Notes: generated by a model from the letters alone, not told the origin. Shown: positions 28,297 to 36,825, counted from the stretch's first letter. The stretch is 59,990 nt of DNA from Pseudomonadota bacterium (GCA_022360315.1 JAKSDA010000543.1:1-59990), one strand, 5' to 3'. Program-made: numbers and translations.

Positions 28297-29535
28297 TTAT
28301 CGCAGCTGCACCAGGGAGAAAACCAGCCCTGGTACCTCCAGAGTGACGTCACCGATGGCTCCGCTGTCCACGACGCGGAACTCGGTGAGCGAGAAGTCGG
28401 GGGCGAACTCGGGTATGACCTCGCGATCACCGGCATCGAGCACGATCACGCTGCCGGCGCCGGCGGGCAAGCCGTCGTGGGCAGTGGCGGTCACCGTATC
28501 GCCGAGAGCCAGGTCGTACCACTGCCACGCAGCCTGGCTCGCGAGAGAACGGGGATGGGTGGTGTTGTCGATCGTAGCCAGGTTTTCGTCGAGAACCCGC
28601 AGGTACGCGCCGCTGGATGGCCCGGCGATCAGGGAACCGGCTGCGGCGCCACCGACGAGGCTTTCTAGCTCGACGTGGAAAGCGGCGTCGAACTGCCGGT
28701 TCTCGATATCGAAGCGCAAAAGACACGGTTTCGGCGCGGCGCTCGCATCGAGCCGGTGCACCGCGGTGCCGTATGCCTCAGTGGCCATGTACAGCTTGCC
28801 GTCGCTTCCCAGGACGCCGTCACGCACATAGCCACAGCGATCGTCGGTTGCGATCTGTACCGAGTCGTCGGTGACATCGAGAACGACAACCCCGGCTTTG
28901 CTCACGATGCTGAGATTGTCGGCTCCGCGCCACCCCACCAGCATGATGAGGGCGTCGTTTTGGCGAAGAATCGGGCTTTGGGAGAACGCCACCACGGTGT
29001 CGGCCTCGGTCAGCTCCGCCAGGTCGATAGTGTCGGTGATCGTCATCGCGGACGGATTCCACAGGATGATCTGGAGGGTCTGGGGGTCGAAAAAGTAGGC
29101 TTTGGACCCGGACACGAAGTAGAACTGGGAGCCGTACTCCCCAATGCGAGTCAGACCTTGCCCGGCGAAGCTGATCGAATCTCCTTTGGTCAGGGCAGCG
29201 CTGTCGATCTGGTAGCGGGTGAGCACCGCCGATTCGTCTCCGGTCGCGAACACGGCTCCGCCGGCGGCGCGACCCACCCCCAGGGAACGACCGGGCAACT
29301 CGACTGCATTATCGAGAGACAAAGGGGTTGCAGCGTCGAGAGTGTCGGTGACGACAATATAGCTGTTGGCTTTGCCACCGGTGCCAAACACCTGGGTTGT
29401 GATGGCCCACAGCGGCCCCGAACCGGGCGTGTTGGGCCCGTTGCTGTCGTCATCAGAACCGCACGCCCCAATCAGGGCGGACAGCGACAAAGCGATCAGG
29501 ATGGTCCTGTGACTGTAAAGATTTGATCGGAACAT
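28297..29535 (-). CDS. Surface lipoprotein, beta-propeller-like (DUF4374/XusB-like)
   Basis: 412 residues. The ATG at 29535 gives a lipoprotein signal ending in ALIGAC, followed by an acidic GSDDDSNGP spacer. The mature part is all beta in character, with recurring strands of the form G-x-Y-x-V-x-D/F (NSYIVVTDTLD, GSQFYFVSGSKAYFFDPQT, DGKLYMATEAYGTAVHRLD), suggesting a propeller. It sits 37 bases after the TonB receptor and 5 bases before the PepSY-EntC gene. In Bacteroides the same order (receptor, DUF4374 lipoprotein, PepSY protein) is XusABC, where the lipoprotein binds catecholate siderophores. A siderophore-binding role is therefore inferred from order and fold; direct homology should be tested. 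Confidence 0.65.
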   Translation of the reverse strand: MFRSNLYSHRTILIALSLSALIGACGSDDDSNGPNTPGSGPLWAITTQVFGTGGKANSYIVVTDTLDAATPLSLDNAVELPGRSLGVGRAAGGAVFATGDESAVLTRYQIDSAALTKGDSISFAGQGLTRIGEYGSQFYFVSGSKAYFFDPQTLQIILWNPSAMTITDTIDLAELTEADTVVAFSQSPILRQNDALIMLVGWRGADNLSIVSKAGVVVLDVTDDSVQIATDDRCGYVRDGVLGSDGKLYMATEAYGTAVHRLDASAAPKPCLLRFDIENRQFDAAFHVELESLVGGAAAGSLIAGPSSGAYLRVLDENLATIDNTTHPRSLASQAAWQWYDLALGDTVTATAHDGLPAGAGSVIVLDAGDREVIPEFAPDFSLTEFRVVDSGAIGDVTLEVPGLVFSLVQLR

Positions 29536-29572
29536 GAGCAGATACGTCCATGAGGTCGAAGTGCGGGTCCGA

Positions 29573-31918
29573 CTACAGTTGAAGCGATAGTTTCGAGAAC
29601 AGCGCCCGGCCGGGGCGCTGCACACCGAAATAGTCGTAGACCCGCCGGTCAAAAAGATTGTGTGCTTCAATGCTGAGAGCTAGTTGCAAGAGAGAGGACT
29701 CCCAGTGATAGGTGAGTACAGCCGAATGGACGACCTGGGCGTCGATCTGAAGTTTCGTGTCTGCCCGGCCTATGCTCTCCCAGGAGCGGAAAAAAGCGCC
29801 CACGTAGCGTCCGAACCAGGCCACAGACAGCAAATCGCCATCCACCACGCCGGTTGCGCTCTGCAGACGAACCGAGCCGTTGGCCGTCTGGTAGGGTTGA
29901 TTGGGAACCCTATCGCCGTAGTAAGCGGCGAACGGACCCTCGTCCGAGGTGTTGCGCAAGCTCATCCACGTCGCGTTCGCCTCGATGACGAGGTGATTGC
30001 CTGGCGAGGTCCAGCGAGCGAATCCTTCGAAGCCGATGGAACGCGCGCCGTACACGTTGTCGTGACGCATGACCTGGTCATTGCTGAGCCGGACGATGAG
30101 ATCCTCGACGAAACGGCCAAATGCCGTGGCGGTAACCCGCAGCGAGCCAGCGCGGGTAGGTCCCGAGTCGAACCCAACCTCGAGATTGATGTTGTGGCTT
30201 ACCTCGGGAGTGAGTTCGAGGTTATCGACCACCAGTACACCGTCGCCGAACAGCTCGGCGGGACTCGGCAGCCGGGTCGCCCACTCGTACGATGCTCTGG
30301 CGAACCCATGTTTGAGAAACCTCACCCGCAGCCCGTCACCGACTCCGAAGCGAAGTAGGTTCCGGTCCAGGGGAGTGAACCCGCCGGCGATGAGCGGCCG
30401 CTGGATCACGGCGACTCGCCCGTAGGACTTGACGAACGCGATGTTCTGCACCGCCTCGGCCGGCGATGCCGAGGCCAGCTCGGCGCCGGCCACGTAGGTC
30501 AGCAGGCGCTGACGCGCAGTGAAGGGATCAAATGACTGGTCGCCGAGCGTTCGATCGTTCCCGATACGATATGCGTACGTCGGGGCGACAGACAGGCTCC
30601 ATTTGTGTGCCTTCGTCACGGGACCACCGGCGTGAAGCCGCACGAACCCGCTGTGATCGCGGACCTCGTAGTCCAAAGGACGGGTGCCGATCTCGCCGGA
30701 CGATGGCCGCTGTCGCACACACGCGCCGTACCAGTCGTAGCTGCACGAGCTGAGATCGCGAAACCCCGTGACCGTTCGGGCGTAGCCCGCAACCCCTTCC
30801 AGCTCGACTCCTCCACCGAGGCGACGCTCGTACCGTGTCACGATCCCGGCCAGGAACTTGTCGTAGACAACCTCGCCGTAGGGAACTGTCATGGCCACGT
30901 TGTGCTGGATGTCTTTCTCGTGGCGAGCTCCGAAGACACGCACAGCAACGCGTTGCGACTGCGATCCATTTTCGTGAGCGAGCACAAGGCTGCCGCCTTC
31001 TGCCCGATAGCCGTCGTGGAAACGGCGCACCCGCGTGGGCCGAAGACGACCGGTCGAGTCGGGTACTTCGACGTCGATGGAATAATCGTTCTCCGCCCGG
31101 TCGACGAATCCGCTGGCGCGCAAGACCAAGCCGTGGTCGACGCTGCGATGGGCAGCGTGACCGGCCAGGCGGTGGCTGCCGAACGAGCCGGCCTGATACG
31201 ACAATTCGCCCGAAGTACCGTATGGATTGGGCTTCGACACCAGTTCGACCGCGCCACCGAGGGCATCGACGCCGAGCCGTACAGGCACCACACCCCGATA
31301 CACATCGACGCGATCGACAAGGCCAACCGGAACGTTGGCCACGCCCATGCCCAGACCCGCGACTTCGAGCGGAACCCCATCGAGAAACACCCGCACGCGA
31401 CCACCGCCCAGGCCGGCGAGCGATAGCCGGGCATCCGAGCCGAGCCCGCCGACTCGCCGTATACTCACCCCCTCGACGCGCGCCATGACCTCACCCAGAT
31501 CGGCACTCTGCCGCCCCGCCACCACAGTATCGATCACTCGCGCCGCCCGCGCCGATTCGCGTAGGCGGTCACCCTCGCTGCGATATGGCTCAGTGATCTC
31601 AATCACCTCACCGGGAATGACAAGTCTGACCGTCGCCGTTGTATCGGTCACATTCACTTGAATCGCGGACCCACCGAACGATGCATCGGCCAGGCCGACC
31701 CGGTACATCCCCGGCACCAGGTCGGTGATTTCGAAACCACCATCGTCACCGCTGTGGGTGCGAGCCTCATGCCTGCTGCTCGTCGCGACCACCTCGATAC
31801 CGGCCATGGGCAGCCCGTCACCACCCCTCAGAACCTGTCCGCGGATGCTCCCAAGAGGGCGACTCTGTGCCAGAGAAACGCCTTCAAAAATCAATAATAT
31901 AAGAACGATACGACGCAT
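29573..31918 (-). CDS. TonB-dependent outer-membrane siderophore receptor
   Basis: 781 residues. A short signal peptide ends near SLAQS, then a carboxypeptidase-regulatory-like domain at about 22-100 (GSIRGQVLRGGDGLPMAGIEV), a possible TonB box around EVIEIT, a plug domain (DLGEVMARVEGVSIRRVGG, RVFLDGVPLEVAG, LGVDALGGAVELVSK) and a beta barrel ending NLFDRRVYDYFGVQRPGRALFSKLSLQL, the usual receptor C-terminus. Import of the ferric form of the catechol siderophore made by the following genes is the natural inference (the role of MxcH in myxochelin loci). A Fur-like box lies at 31937-31957. The start codon stands only 11 bases after a promoter -10 candidate, so the transcript may be nearly leaderless. 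Confidence 0.92.
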   Translation of the reverse strand: MRRIVLILLIFEGVSLAQSRPLGSIRGQVLRGGDGLPMAGIEVVATSSRHEARTHSGDDGGFEITDLVPGMYRVGLADASFGGSAIQVNVTDTTATVRLVIPGEVIEITEPYRSEGDRLRESARAARVIDTVVAGRQSADLGEVMARVEGVSIRRVGGLGSDARLSLAGLGGGRVRVFLDGVPLEVAGLGMGVANVPVGLVDRVDVYRGVVPVRLGVDALGGAVELVSKPNPYGTSGELSYQAGSFGSHRLAGHAAHRSVDHGLVLRASGFVDRAENDYSIDVEVPDSTGRLRPTRVRRFHDGYRAEGGSLVLAHENGSQSQRVAVRVFGARHEKDIQHNVAMTVPYGEVVYDKFLAGIVTRYERRLGGGVELEGVAGYARTVTGFRDLSSCSYDWYGACVRQRPSSGEIGTRPLDYEVRDHSGFVRLHAGGPVTKAHKWSLSVAPTYAYRIGNDRTLGDQSFDPFTARQRLLTYVAGAELASASPAEAVQNIAFVKSYGRVAVIQRPLIAGGFTPLDRNLLRFGVGDGLRVRFLKHGFARASYEWATRLPSPAELFGDGVLVVDNLELTPEVSHNINLEVGFDSGPTRAGSLRVTATAFGRFVEDLIVRLSNDQVMRHDNVYGARSIGFEGFARWTSPGNHLVIEANATWMSLRNTSDEGPFAAYYGDRVPNQPYQTANGSVRLQSATGVVDGDLLSVAWFGRYVGAFFRSWESIGRADTKLQIDAQVVHSAVLTYHWESSLLQLALSIEAHNLFDRRVYDYFGVQRPGRALFSKLSLQL

Positions 31919-31929
31919 TCATCATCCGC

Positions 31930-31958
31930 ATTTAACTGAAAATGACTTTGATTTTCAA
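31930..31958 (-). promoter_or_regulatory. Promoter candidate for the siderophore operon
   Basis: On the minus strand TTGAAA (31953-31958), a 17-base spacer and TTAAAT (31930-31935). It overlaps the Fur-like box at 31937-31957 almost entirely, as expected for iron repression. Confidence 0.5.
31937..31957. promoter_or_regulatory. Fur box 1, upstream of the TonB receptor
   Basis: TGAAAAT-N7-ATTTTCA is a 7-7-7 inverted repeat; by hand it matches the 21-base Fur consensus at 15 positions. It lies 19-39 bases before the receptor start. Iron-dependent repression of the whole siderophore operon is the likely function. Confidence 0.65.
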
Positions 31959-32146
31959 TTACAGGTACAATGTTCTCCCGGACCTGTCAAGCGCTCATGC
32001 TCACCAGTCTGGTTCGGCATGTACTCACCGAGTTCCGGTACATCCGTGGCGAGGGCCGCGACCAACCCTCGCGGCGGCCGCCGCACAACTCGCAGCCTCA
32101 TCCACCACGGCGACCTACTTCCCATCGATGACACCGGCCACCACAC
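31955..32146 (-). CDS. Small ORF between the Fur boxes, coding status doubtful
   Basis: A 63-codon frame on the same strand as the receptor, ending GEHCTCN just at Fur box 1. Internal starts would give 48 residues (MRLRVV...) or 21 residues (MPNQTGEH...). No family is recognised and no good ribosome site was seen. It lies between two iron-box candidates and would be transcribed if Fur box 2 also fires leftward, which is the only reason to list it. Confidence 0.15.
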   Translation of the reverse strand: MWWPVSSMGSRSPWWMRLRVVRRPPRGLVAALATDVPELGEYMPNQTGEHERLTGPGEHCTCN

Positions 32147-32174
32147 CGCCGATTCATTCTAGCTCGTTTCCAGC

Positions 32175-32203
32175 TTGATAGTGAAACTGAAATTCATTAT
32201 CAA
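32175..32203. promoter_or_regulatory. Symmetric promoter candidate overlapping Fur box 2
   Basis: TTGATA (32175-32180), 17 bases, TATCAA (32198-32203). Because the two hexamers are reverse complements, the same -35/-10 pair is read on both strands, so divergent transcription is possible. On the plus strand the expected start point coincides with the GTG at 32210. Confidence 0.4.
32182..32202. promoter_or_regulatory. Fur box 2, upstream of the zinc-ribbon gene
   Basis: tgaaactgaaattcattatc plus a final a matches the 21-base Fur consensus at 17 positions by hand count, better than Fur box 1. It ends 7 bases before the small gene at 32210. Confidence 0.7.
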
Positions 32204-32209
32204 TAAAGC

Positions 32210-32431
32210 GTGAGCTCAATCAGTGGCACTGCGAATCATCCACCAGATGAATCCACCTGTATTCATTGCGGTCGTACCAAAGGACGAAGCTGCGCTAGCG
32301 ACATTCGGTGCCCGTGTGGCAGCCTGCTTGCGCGCCGTGTTCCGGAAGGCGTCGAGTTGAAGTGCCGTCGGTGCAAACGCACGTTTGTGGTTCCACTGGC
32401 TGGCGAGGTGTTGCCGCTCATGAAAAAGTGA
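32210..32431 (+). CDS. Small Cys-rich zinc-ribbon protein (Com-like), under a Fur box
   Basis: 73 residues. Cysteines are paired as CIHC near residue 17, C-x4-RCPC near 28-35 and CRRC near 52, the last two forming a ribbon RCPCGSLLARR...VELKCRRCKR that resembles the Com family of small zinc-binding translational regulators (phage Mu Com). The C-terminus ends LPLMKK. The GTG at 32210 is the only suitable start; it begins 7 bases after Fur box 2 and almost at the expected transcription start, so a leaderless message is possible. An iron-responsive RNA- or protein-binding role is inference. It diverges from the siderophore operon. Confidence 0.55.
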   Translation: MSSISGTANHPPDESTCIHCGRTKGRSCASDIRCPCGSLLARRVPEGVELKCRRCKRTFVVPLAGEVLPLMKK

Positions 32432-32969
32432 AGAAATCCGGCCGGACGAGCCGCGGCGAGCTGGTCTTTTGTGAGCCACACCGAGTCGTGGTGCTGGGAT
32501 CTGATTGCCGTATGGACAAATCGCAACGGCGCAGGTGCAAGAAAAACCACGCTCAGTATGAGGCGAACACAGGCACAGTGGAGTGAGCAGCATCCATGGT
32601 ATTGGTGTGAGCGGCGGCTGCGGGGCCAGGCACAGTGAGTGTGAGCACGAAGATTGAAGGCGAACCGATTGGGTACATGCTGGTCGCCGGCGAAAATGAC
32701 GCATAGTAGCCAACCAGAGTCCAATTTCCTGGACGCCTTAAATCCGCCCCAGCGATTGTGAGGGCGCAGCGCTACGCCGAACAGGTCGCCGAGTTCGCGG
32801 TAGAAATCACCGACCCGACTCTGCGGATGATCAAGCGTACCGACGATGGCATCACGCCGCTGTCCGAGTCGGTGAGAAAGGATGGGTAGGGCCCGCTTGA
32901 CTCCAGGGCCATGGCTGCGACACAGTCGGTCTCGCCGTTGCAGTCCACCCCAACGTGGGATCGCGTCAC
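32432..32969. other. Gap between zinc-ribbon gene and molybdenum hydroxylase operon
   Basis: 538 bases with no gene of known family. A 43-codon frame is listed separately. A second very short frame (about 32634-32702) encodes a peptide containing GYMLVAGEND and is not credited. Promoter elements for the downstream operon were not identified. Confidence 0.4.
32758..32889 (+). CDS. Possible gene remnant or small ORF
   Basis: A 43-codon frame from GTG encoding a peptide with VAEFAVEITDPTLRMIKR and ending SESVRKDG. Composition looks protein-like, but it is short, has no ribosome site and no recognised family. It may be the tail of a decayed gene. Confidence 0.2.
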   Translation: MRAQRYAEQVAEFAVEITDPTLRMIKRTDDGITPLSESVRKDG

Positions 32970-33464
32970 GTGAGCCAGCTTGTCGACATCACGATCACAA
33001 TCAATGGAAAAACCCACAGCGACTCGGTCGAACCGCGTCTTCTGTTGAGCGACTATTTGCGCCATGGCCTCGGCTTGACCGGCACGCACGTCGGATGTGA
33101 GCACGGCGTGTGTGGCGCCTGTACCGTCATGGTCGACGGAGAGGCAATCAGGTCGTGCTTGCTCTTTGCCGTACAGGTCGACGGCTGCGCGCTGACCACG
33201 GTCGAGGGGTTGGCTCCGACGGGCGACGAACTGCACCCGCTGCAGGCCGCCTTTCACGAGACTCATGGACTGCAGTGCGGGTTTTGCACACCGGGATTTC
33301 TCATGACTCTGGTCCCGTTCCTCGACCACAACCCCGATCCCGACGACGACGAGATCCGCGCCCTGCTGTCCGGCAATCTGTGCCGCTGTACTGGCTACCT
33401 CAAGATCATCGAAGCTGTAAAGCTGGCCGCTACCAGACGAAGAGAACAACGGGTCAAGCCGTAG
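32970..33464 (+). CDS. Molybdenum hydroxylase, [2Fe-2S] small subunit (CoxS type)
   Basis: 164 residues from the GTG at 32970 (an in-frame GTG at 32955 would add five). The plant-ferredoxin-type cluster uses Cys of CEHGVCGAC and the following RSC; the second cluster uses CGFCTPG and CRCTGY. VEGLAPTGDELHPLQAAF between them is typical. It passes electrons from the molybdenum site to FAD in the xanthine dehydrogenase/aerobic CO dehydrogenase family. The large subunit gene begins 22 bases downstream; gene order small-large-medium differs from the classical coxMSL order. The substrate is unknown. Confidence 0.93.
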   Translation: MSQLVDITITINGKTHSDSVEPRLLLSDYLRHGLGLTGTHVGCEHGVCGACTVMVDGEAIRSCLLFAVQVDGCALTTVEGLAPTGDELHPLQAAFHETHGLQCGFCTPGFLMTLVPFLDHNPDPDDDEIRALLSGNLCRCTGYLKIIEAVKLAATRRREQRVKP

Positions 33465-33486
33465 CGCGGCGAAAGGATTTGCCAAC

Positions 33487-35856
33487 GTGGAAACCCGATA
33501 CATTGGCCGGCCGGTTCGCCGCAACGAAGATGCCCGACTCTTGCGCGGGCAGGCTCTGTTCATCGACGACGTCGATCTGCCCGGAATGTTGCACGTGGCT
33601 TTTGTGCGCTCGATCGAAGCCCACAGCCGGATCGGGGACATCGATTGTTCTCTGGCCCGCGAGCGCGACGGCGTGATAGCGATATACACCGCTCGAGACC
33701 TCGGCGATTACTGCAAGCCCGGACCGCTTCTGGTCCCACCACCACCGATCGATGGGCTGGTCTTCCATTCGCGTACTCATCACCCCCTGGCCGTGGACAA
33801 GGCGCGGTACGTCGGCGAGCCTATTGCGGTGGTCGTAGCCGAAAGCCGCTACATTGCCGAGGATGCCGCCGCCGACATCGACGTCGACATCGAGTCGCTC
33901 GATCCCGTGGTCGATCTCGCCACCGCTCTGGATCCATCAGCCCCACGAGTGCACGACGACCTCGAATCCAATCTCGCCGCTCATGTGGTCCAGGAAAAAG
34001 GCAACTACGAGGAGGCGCGGCAAAACGCCGATGTGATCATCGAACGGCGTTTTGTCTGCGATCGCGGCGCATCAGCAGCACTGGAGAATCGCGGTGTCAT
34101 CGCCCATTGGGACGATCGCAGCCAGACCCTCAAGGTATGGGACACAACCCAGGCACCCATCCCGATCCGCAACGGCCTGGCCGCCATGCTCGGATTGTCC
34201 GAATCACAAGTACATGTCATCGCGCCGTTCATCGGCGGCGGATTCGGTCCCAAGATGATGATGTTCTACCCTGAGGAAGTGCTCCTGCCGTGGATCTCGC
34301 GGCGCCTCGGCCGGCCGGTCAAATGGATCGAGGATCGCGAGGAGAACTTTGTCGCCACCACGCAGGAGCGGCTGCAGGTCCACGATGCCGCGATCGCCGT
34401 GACCCGCGATGGCCGCGTGCTCGGTGTGCGCGACGAGTTTCTGCACGATACCGGCGCCTACGATCCATACGGGCTCACCCTGCCGATCAACAGCCAGTGC
34501 ACAGTGCTCGGCTGCTACGACGTGCCCAACTACTACAGCGAGTTCAAGGCGGTATTTACCAACAAGACCATTGTCACACCATATCGCGGCGCCGGCCGGC
34601 CCCAGGGCATTTTTGTCATGGAGCGGTTGCTCGACCTGGCCGCCAAAGAGATCGGTATGGACCGGGTCGAGATCAGAAAGCGCAACTTGATCCCGCCCGA
34701 CGCTTTTCCCCATGACAACGAGATTATTTATCAGGACTTCGCACCGCTCACCTATGACAGCGGCAACTATGCCCCGGCGCTCGAACGCGCGGTCGAGATG
34801 ATCGGCTATGGCGAATTTCTGGGCAAAAAACAGTCCGAGTCGCGCCAACAGGGCAAACTGCTCGGCCTGGGCATTGTCACCTATGTCGAGGGAACTGGAA
34901 TCGGCCCGTACGAAGGCGCGCGGGTGCGTGTAGAGCCGAGTGGCACGGTGACTCTGGCCACGGGCATGGGGACCCAGGGACAGGGCCATTTTACCACCTT
35001 TGCCCAGTTGGTGGCCGAACTGCTCGGCGTCGACGTAAAGGACGTCCGGGTAGTGACCGGCGATACCCGTGAAATGCACTGGGGCACCGGGACGTTTGCC
35101 AGCCGCGGTGCGGTCGTGGCCGGCAATGCGTGCCACGCTGCGGCGCAACAGGTGCGCAAAAAAATCCTCGCCCTGGCCAGCGATCACCTCGAAGCTGATC
35201 AAGCGGATCTGGAGCTGTCCCGCGGCCGGGTGGCCATCAAGGGAGTGCCCGATTCGGGCATCTCTCTGGCCGAACTGGCTGTTCTGGCCAATCCGCTGCG
35301 CGGTGCTGTGTCGCCCGGGACCGAGCCCGGCCTCGAGGCGTCGTCGTACTTCGGGCCGCGGAGCGGAACCACGGCCAGCGGCGTGCACGCCATGATCGTC
35401 GAGGTCGACCCCGATACTTTCGACGTTGCGATCAGGCGCTACGTGGCGGTTCACGACTGCGGCAAGGTCATCAATCCCCTGATCTTGGAAGGGCAGATCC
35501 AGGGTGGCGTGGCCCAGGGCATCGGCAATGCGTTTTACGAGCAGCTGGTCTACGACGATGACGGCCAGTTGCTCAATGCATCGTTCATGGACTACCTCGT
35601 GCCCACGGCCAGCGACATGCCGGACGAATTTGTCATCGAGCATGTCGAGACACCGTCGCCGCTCAACCCGCTCGGCGTCAAGGGCGCGGGCGAGGCCGGG
35701 ACCATCCCGGTCGCCGCGCTCTTTGCCCAGGCGGTGGAAGACGCTCTGTCAGAGCAAGGAGTCGAAATCTGTCAGACTCCAATGAGCCCGAGCCAGCTGT
35801 TCGAGCTGGTGCGCAAGGCGGCCCAGCAAAAAGCACAAGGAGGGGACGAGCGATGA
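33487..35856 (+). CDS. Molybdenum hydroxylase, molybdopterin-binding large subunit (CoxL/XdhA type)
   Basis: 789 residues. N-terminal RPVRRNEDARLLRGQALFIDD and the hammerhead region lead to molybdopterin-binding segments APFIGGGFGPK, YRGAGRPQGIFVMERLLD and GMGTQGQGHFTTFAQLVAE, and the catalytic Glu in GVKGAGEAGTIPV near the C-terminus. The active-site loop is PYRGAGRPQ, not the AYxCSFR of true (form I) CO dehydrogenases, so CO oxidation is unlikely; an aldehyde, purine or other heterocycle is more plausible. The start GTG at 33487 follows AAAGGA. The last codons overlap the FAD subunit gene (ATGA). The maturation genes often found nearby (coxD/E/F/G, MobA-like) are absent from this window. 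Confidence 0.92.
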   Translation: METRYIGRPVRRNEDARLLRGQALFIDDVDLPGMLHVAFVRSIEAHSRIGDIDCSLARERDGVIAIYTARDLGDYCKPGPLLVPPPPIDGLVFHSRTHHPLAVDKARYVGEPIAVVVAESRYIAEDAAADIDVDIESLDPVVDLATALDPSAPRVHDDLESNLAAHVVQEKGNYEEARQNADVIIERRFVCDRGASAALENRGVIAHWDDRSQTLKVWDTTQAPIPIRNGLAAMLGLSESQVHVIAPFIGGGFGPKMMMFYPEEVLLPWISRRLGRPVKWIEDREENFVATTQERLQVHDAAIAVTRDGRVLGVRDEFLHDTGAYDPYGLTLPINSQCTVLGCYDVPNYYSEFKAVFTNKTIVTPYRGAGRPQGIFVMERLLDLAAKEIGMDRVEIRKRNLIPPDAFPHDNEIIYQDFAPLTYDSGNYAPALERAVEMIGYGEFLGKKQSESRQQGKLLGLGIVTYVEGTGIGPYEGARVRVEPSGTVTLATGMGTQGQGHFTTFAQLVAELLGVDVKDVRVVTGDTREMHWGTGTFASRGAVVAGNACHAAAQQVRKKILALASDHLEADQADLELSRGRVAIKGVPDSGISLAELAVLANPLRGAVSPGTEPGLEASSYFGPRSGTTASGVHAMIVEVDPDTFDVAIRRYVAVHDCGKVINPLILEGQIQGGVAQGIGNAFYEQLVYDDDGQLLNASFMDYLVPTASDMPDEFVIEHVETPSPLNPLGVKGAGEAGTIPVAALFAQAVEDALSEQGVEICQTPMSPSQLFELVRKAAQQKAQGGDER

Positions 35857-36749
35857 AACCCGCGCCCTTCGAATATCGACGGCCCGAAATTCTCGACCAG
35901 GCCCTCGAGATTCTCGCCGAATATGGCGATGAAGCCAAAATTCTGGCAGGTGGACAGAGCCTGGTCCCAGCCATGAACTTTCGCCTGGCCCAGCCGTCTC
36001 TGCTGGTGGACATCAATCGCCTGGACGAGCTGGCCTACATCGACGCAGGCGACAACGAAAGCAACGACGGCGGTCTGCACATCGGTGCGATGACCCGGCA
36101 GCGCGCGGTCGAGTGCAGTTCAGTGGTGGCCGAGTCGGCTCCGTTGATTCACCAGGCCATGCCGTATGTTGCACACGTTCAGATCCGCAATCGGGGCACG
36201 GTAGGTGGCAGTCTGGCCCATGCGGATCCCGCGGCTGAGCTTCCAGCCATCCTGGTCGCGCTCGACGCGCGCATGCGTGCGCAGAGCAAAGCAGGCCAGC
36301 GATGGCTGGCAGCCAGTGACTTCTTCACCGGATTGTTCGCCACTGCGCTTCGCCCCGAGGAGATGCTGGTCGGTATCGAGGTACCGCGGCTGGCCGACCG
36401 AAGCGGTCACGCATTTATCGAGTTTGCCCGCCGGCACGGCGATTACGCCGTGGTCGGGGTTGCTGTACAAGTCACGGTCGATTCCAGCGGACGCTGTCAC
36501 AGTGCCCGGGTGGTTCTCATGAGCGTGGGCGACCGGCCAATCGATGCGCAAGCCGCCGCGGCAGTTGTGAGCGGACAAAAACCATCTGTCGAGGTCATCC
36601 GCGAGGCAGCCGCAATTGCCGGCAGCGACGAGATCGATCCACACAGCGACGTCCACGCCAGCTCGGACTACCGCCGGCATCTGGCCAGAGTTCTGACTTC
36701 ACGCGCCCTGGAGCAAGCGTTCACCCGGGCTGGAGTACGGGTAGAGTAG
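35853..36749 (+). CDS. Molybdenum hydroxylase, FAD-binding medium subunit (CoxM type)
   Basis: 298 residues with both FAD-binding motifs of the family: AGGQSLVP near residue 32 and IRNRGTVGGSLAHADPAAE near 112, plus GAMTRQRAVE between them and a C-terminal domain with VVGVAVQV and DPHSDVHASSDYRRHLA. It accepts electrons from the iron-sulfur subunit. ATGA overlap with the large subunit shows translational coupling. The 35-bp repeat hairpin lies 9 bases after the stop and may serve as the operon end. Confidence 0.93.
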   Translation: MKPAPFEYRRPEILDQALEILAEYGDEAKILAGGQSLVPAMNFRLAQPSLLVDINRLDELAYIDAGDNESNDGGLHIGAMTRQRAVECSSVVAESAPLIHQAMPYVAHVQIRNRGTVGGSLAHADPAAELPAILVALDARMRAQSKAGQRWLAASDFFTGLFATALRPEEMLVGIEVPRLADRSGHAFIEFARRHGDYAVVGVAVQVTVDSSGRCHSARVVLMSVGDRPIDAQAAAAVVSGQKPSVEVIREAAAIAGSDEIDPHSDVHASSDYRRHLARVLTSRALEQAFTRAGVRVE

Positions 36750-36757
36750 AAGTAGCC

Positions 36758-36792
36758 TAAGAGCCGGTCCAAAAACCTCGGACCGGCTCTAA
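36758..36792. repeat. 35-bp deletion copy of the inverted-end repeat; strong hairpin
   Basis: gagccggtcc (36761-36770) and ggaccggctc (36780-36789) pair around a 9-base loop AAAAACCTC. These are exactly the outer ends of the repeat at 37-201, with the interior missing. Its position just after the FAD subunit gene could give it a transcript-end or stability role, though there is no T run. Confidence 0.75.
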
Positions 36793-36825
36793 ATAGGATT
36801 CCTGGGGAGAACAATTCCGGTTCGA

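Noticed and set aside
34204..35643. 479-codon minus-strand frame
   Set aside because: Antisense to the molybdenum hydroxylase large subunit, whose motifs are unmistakable.
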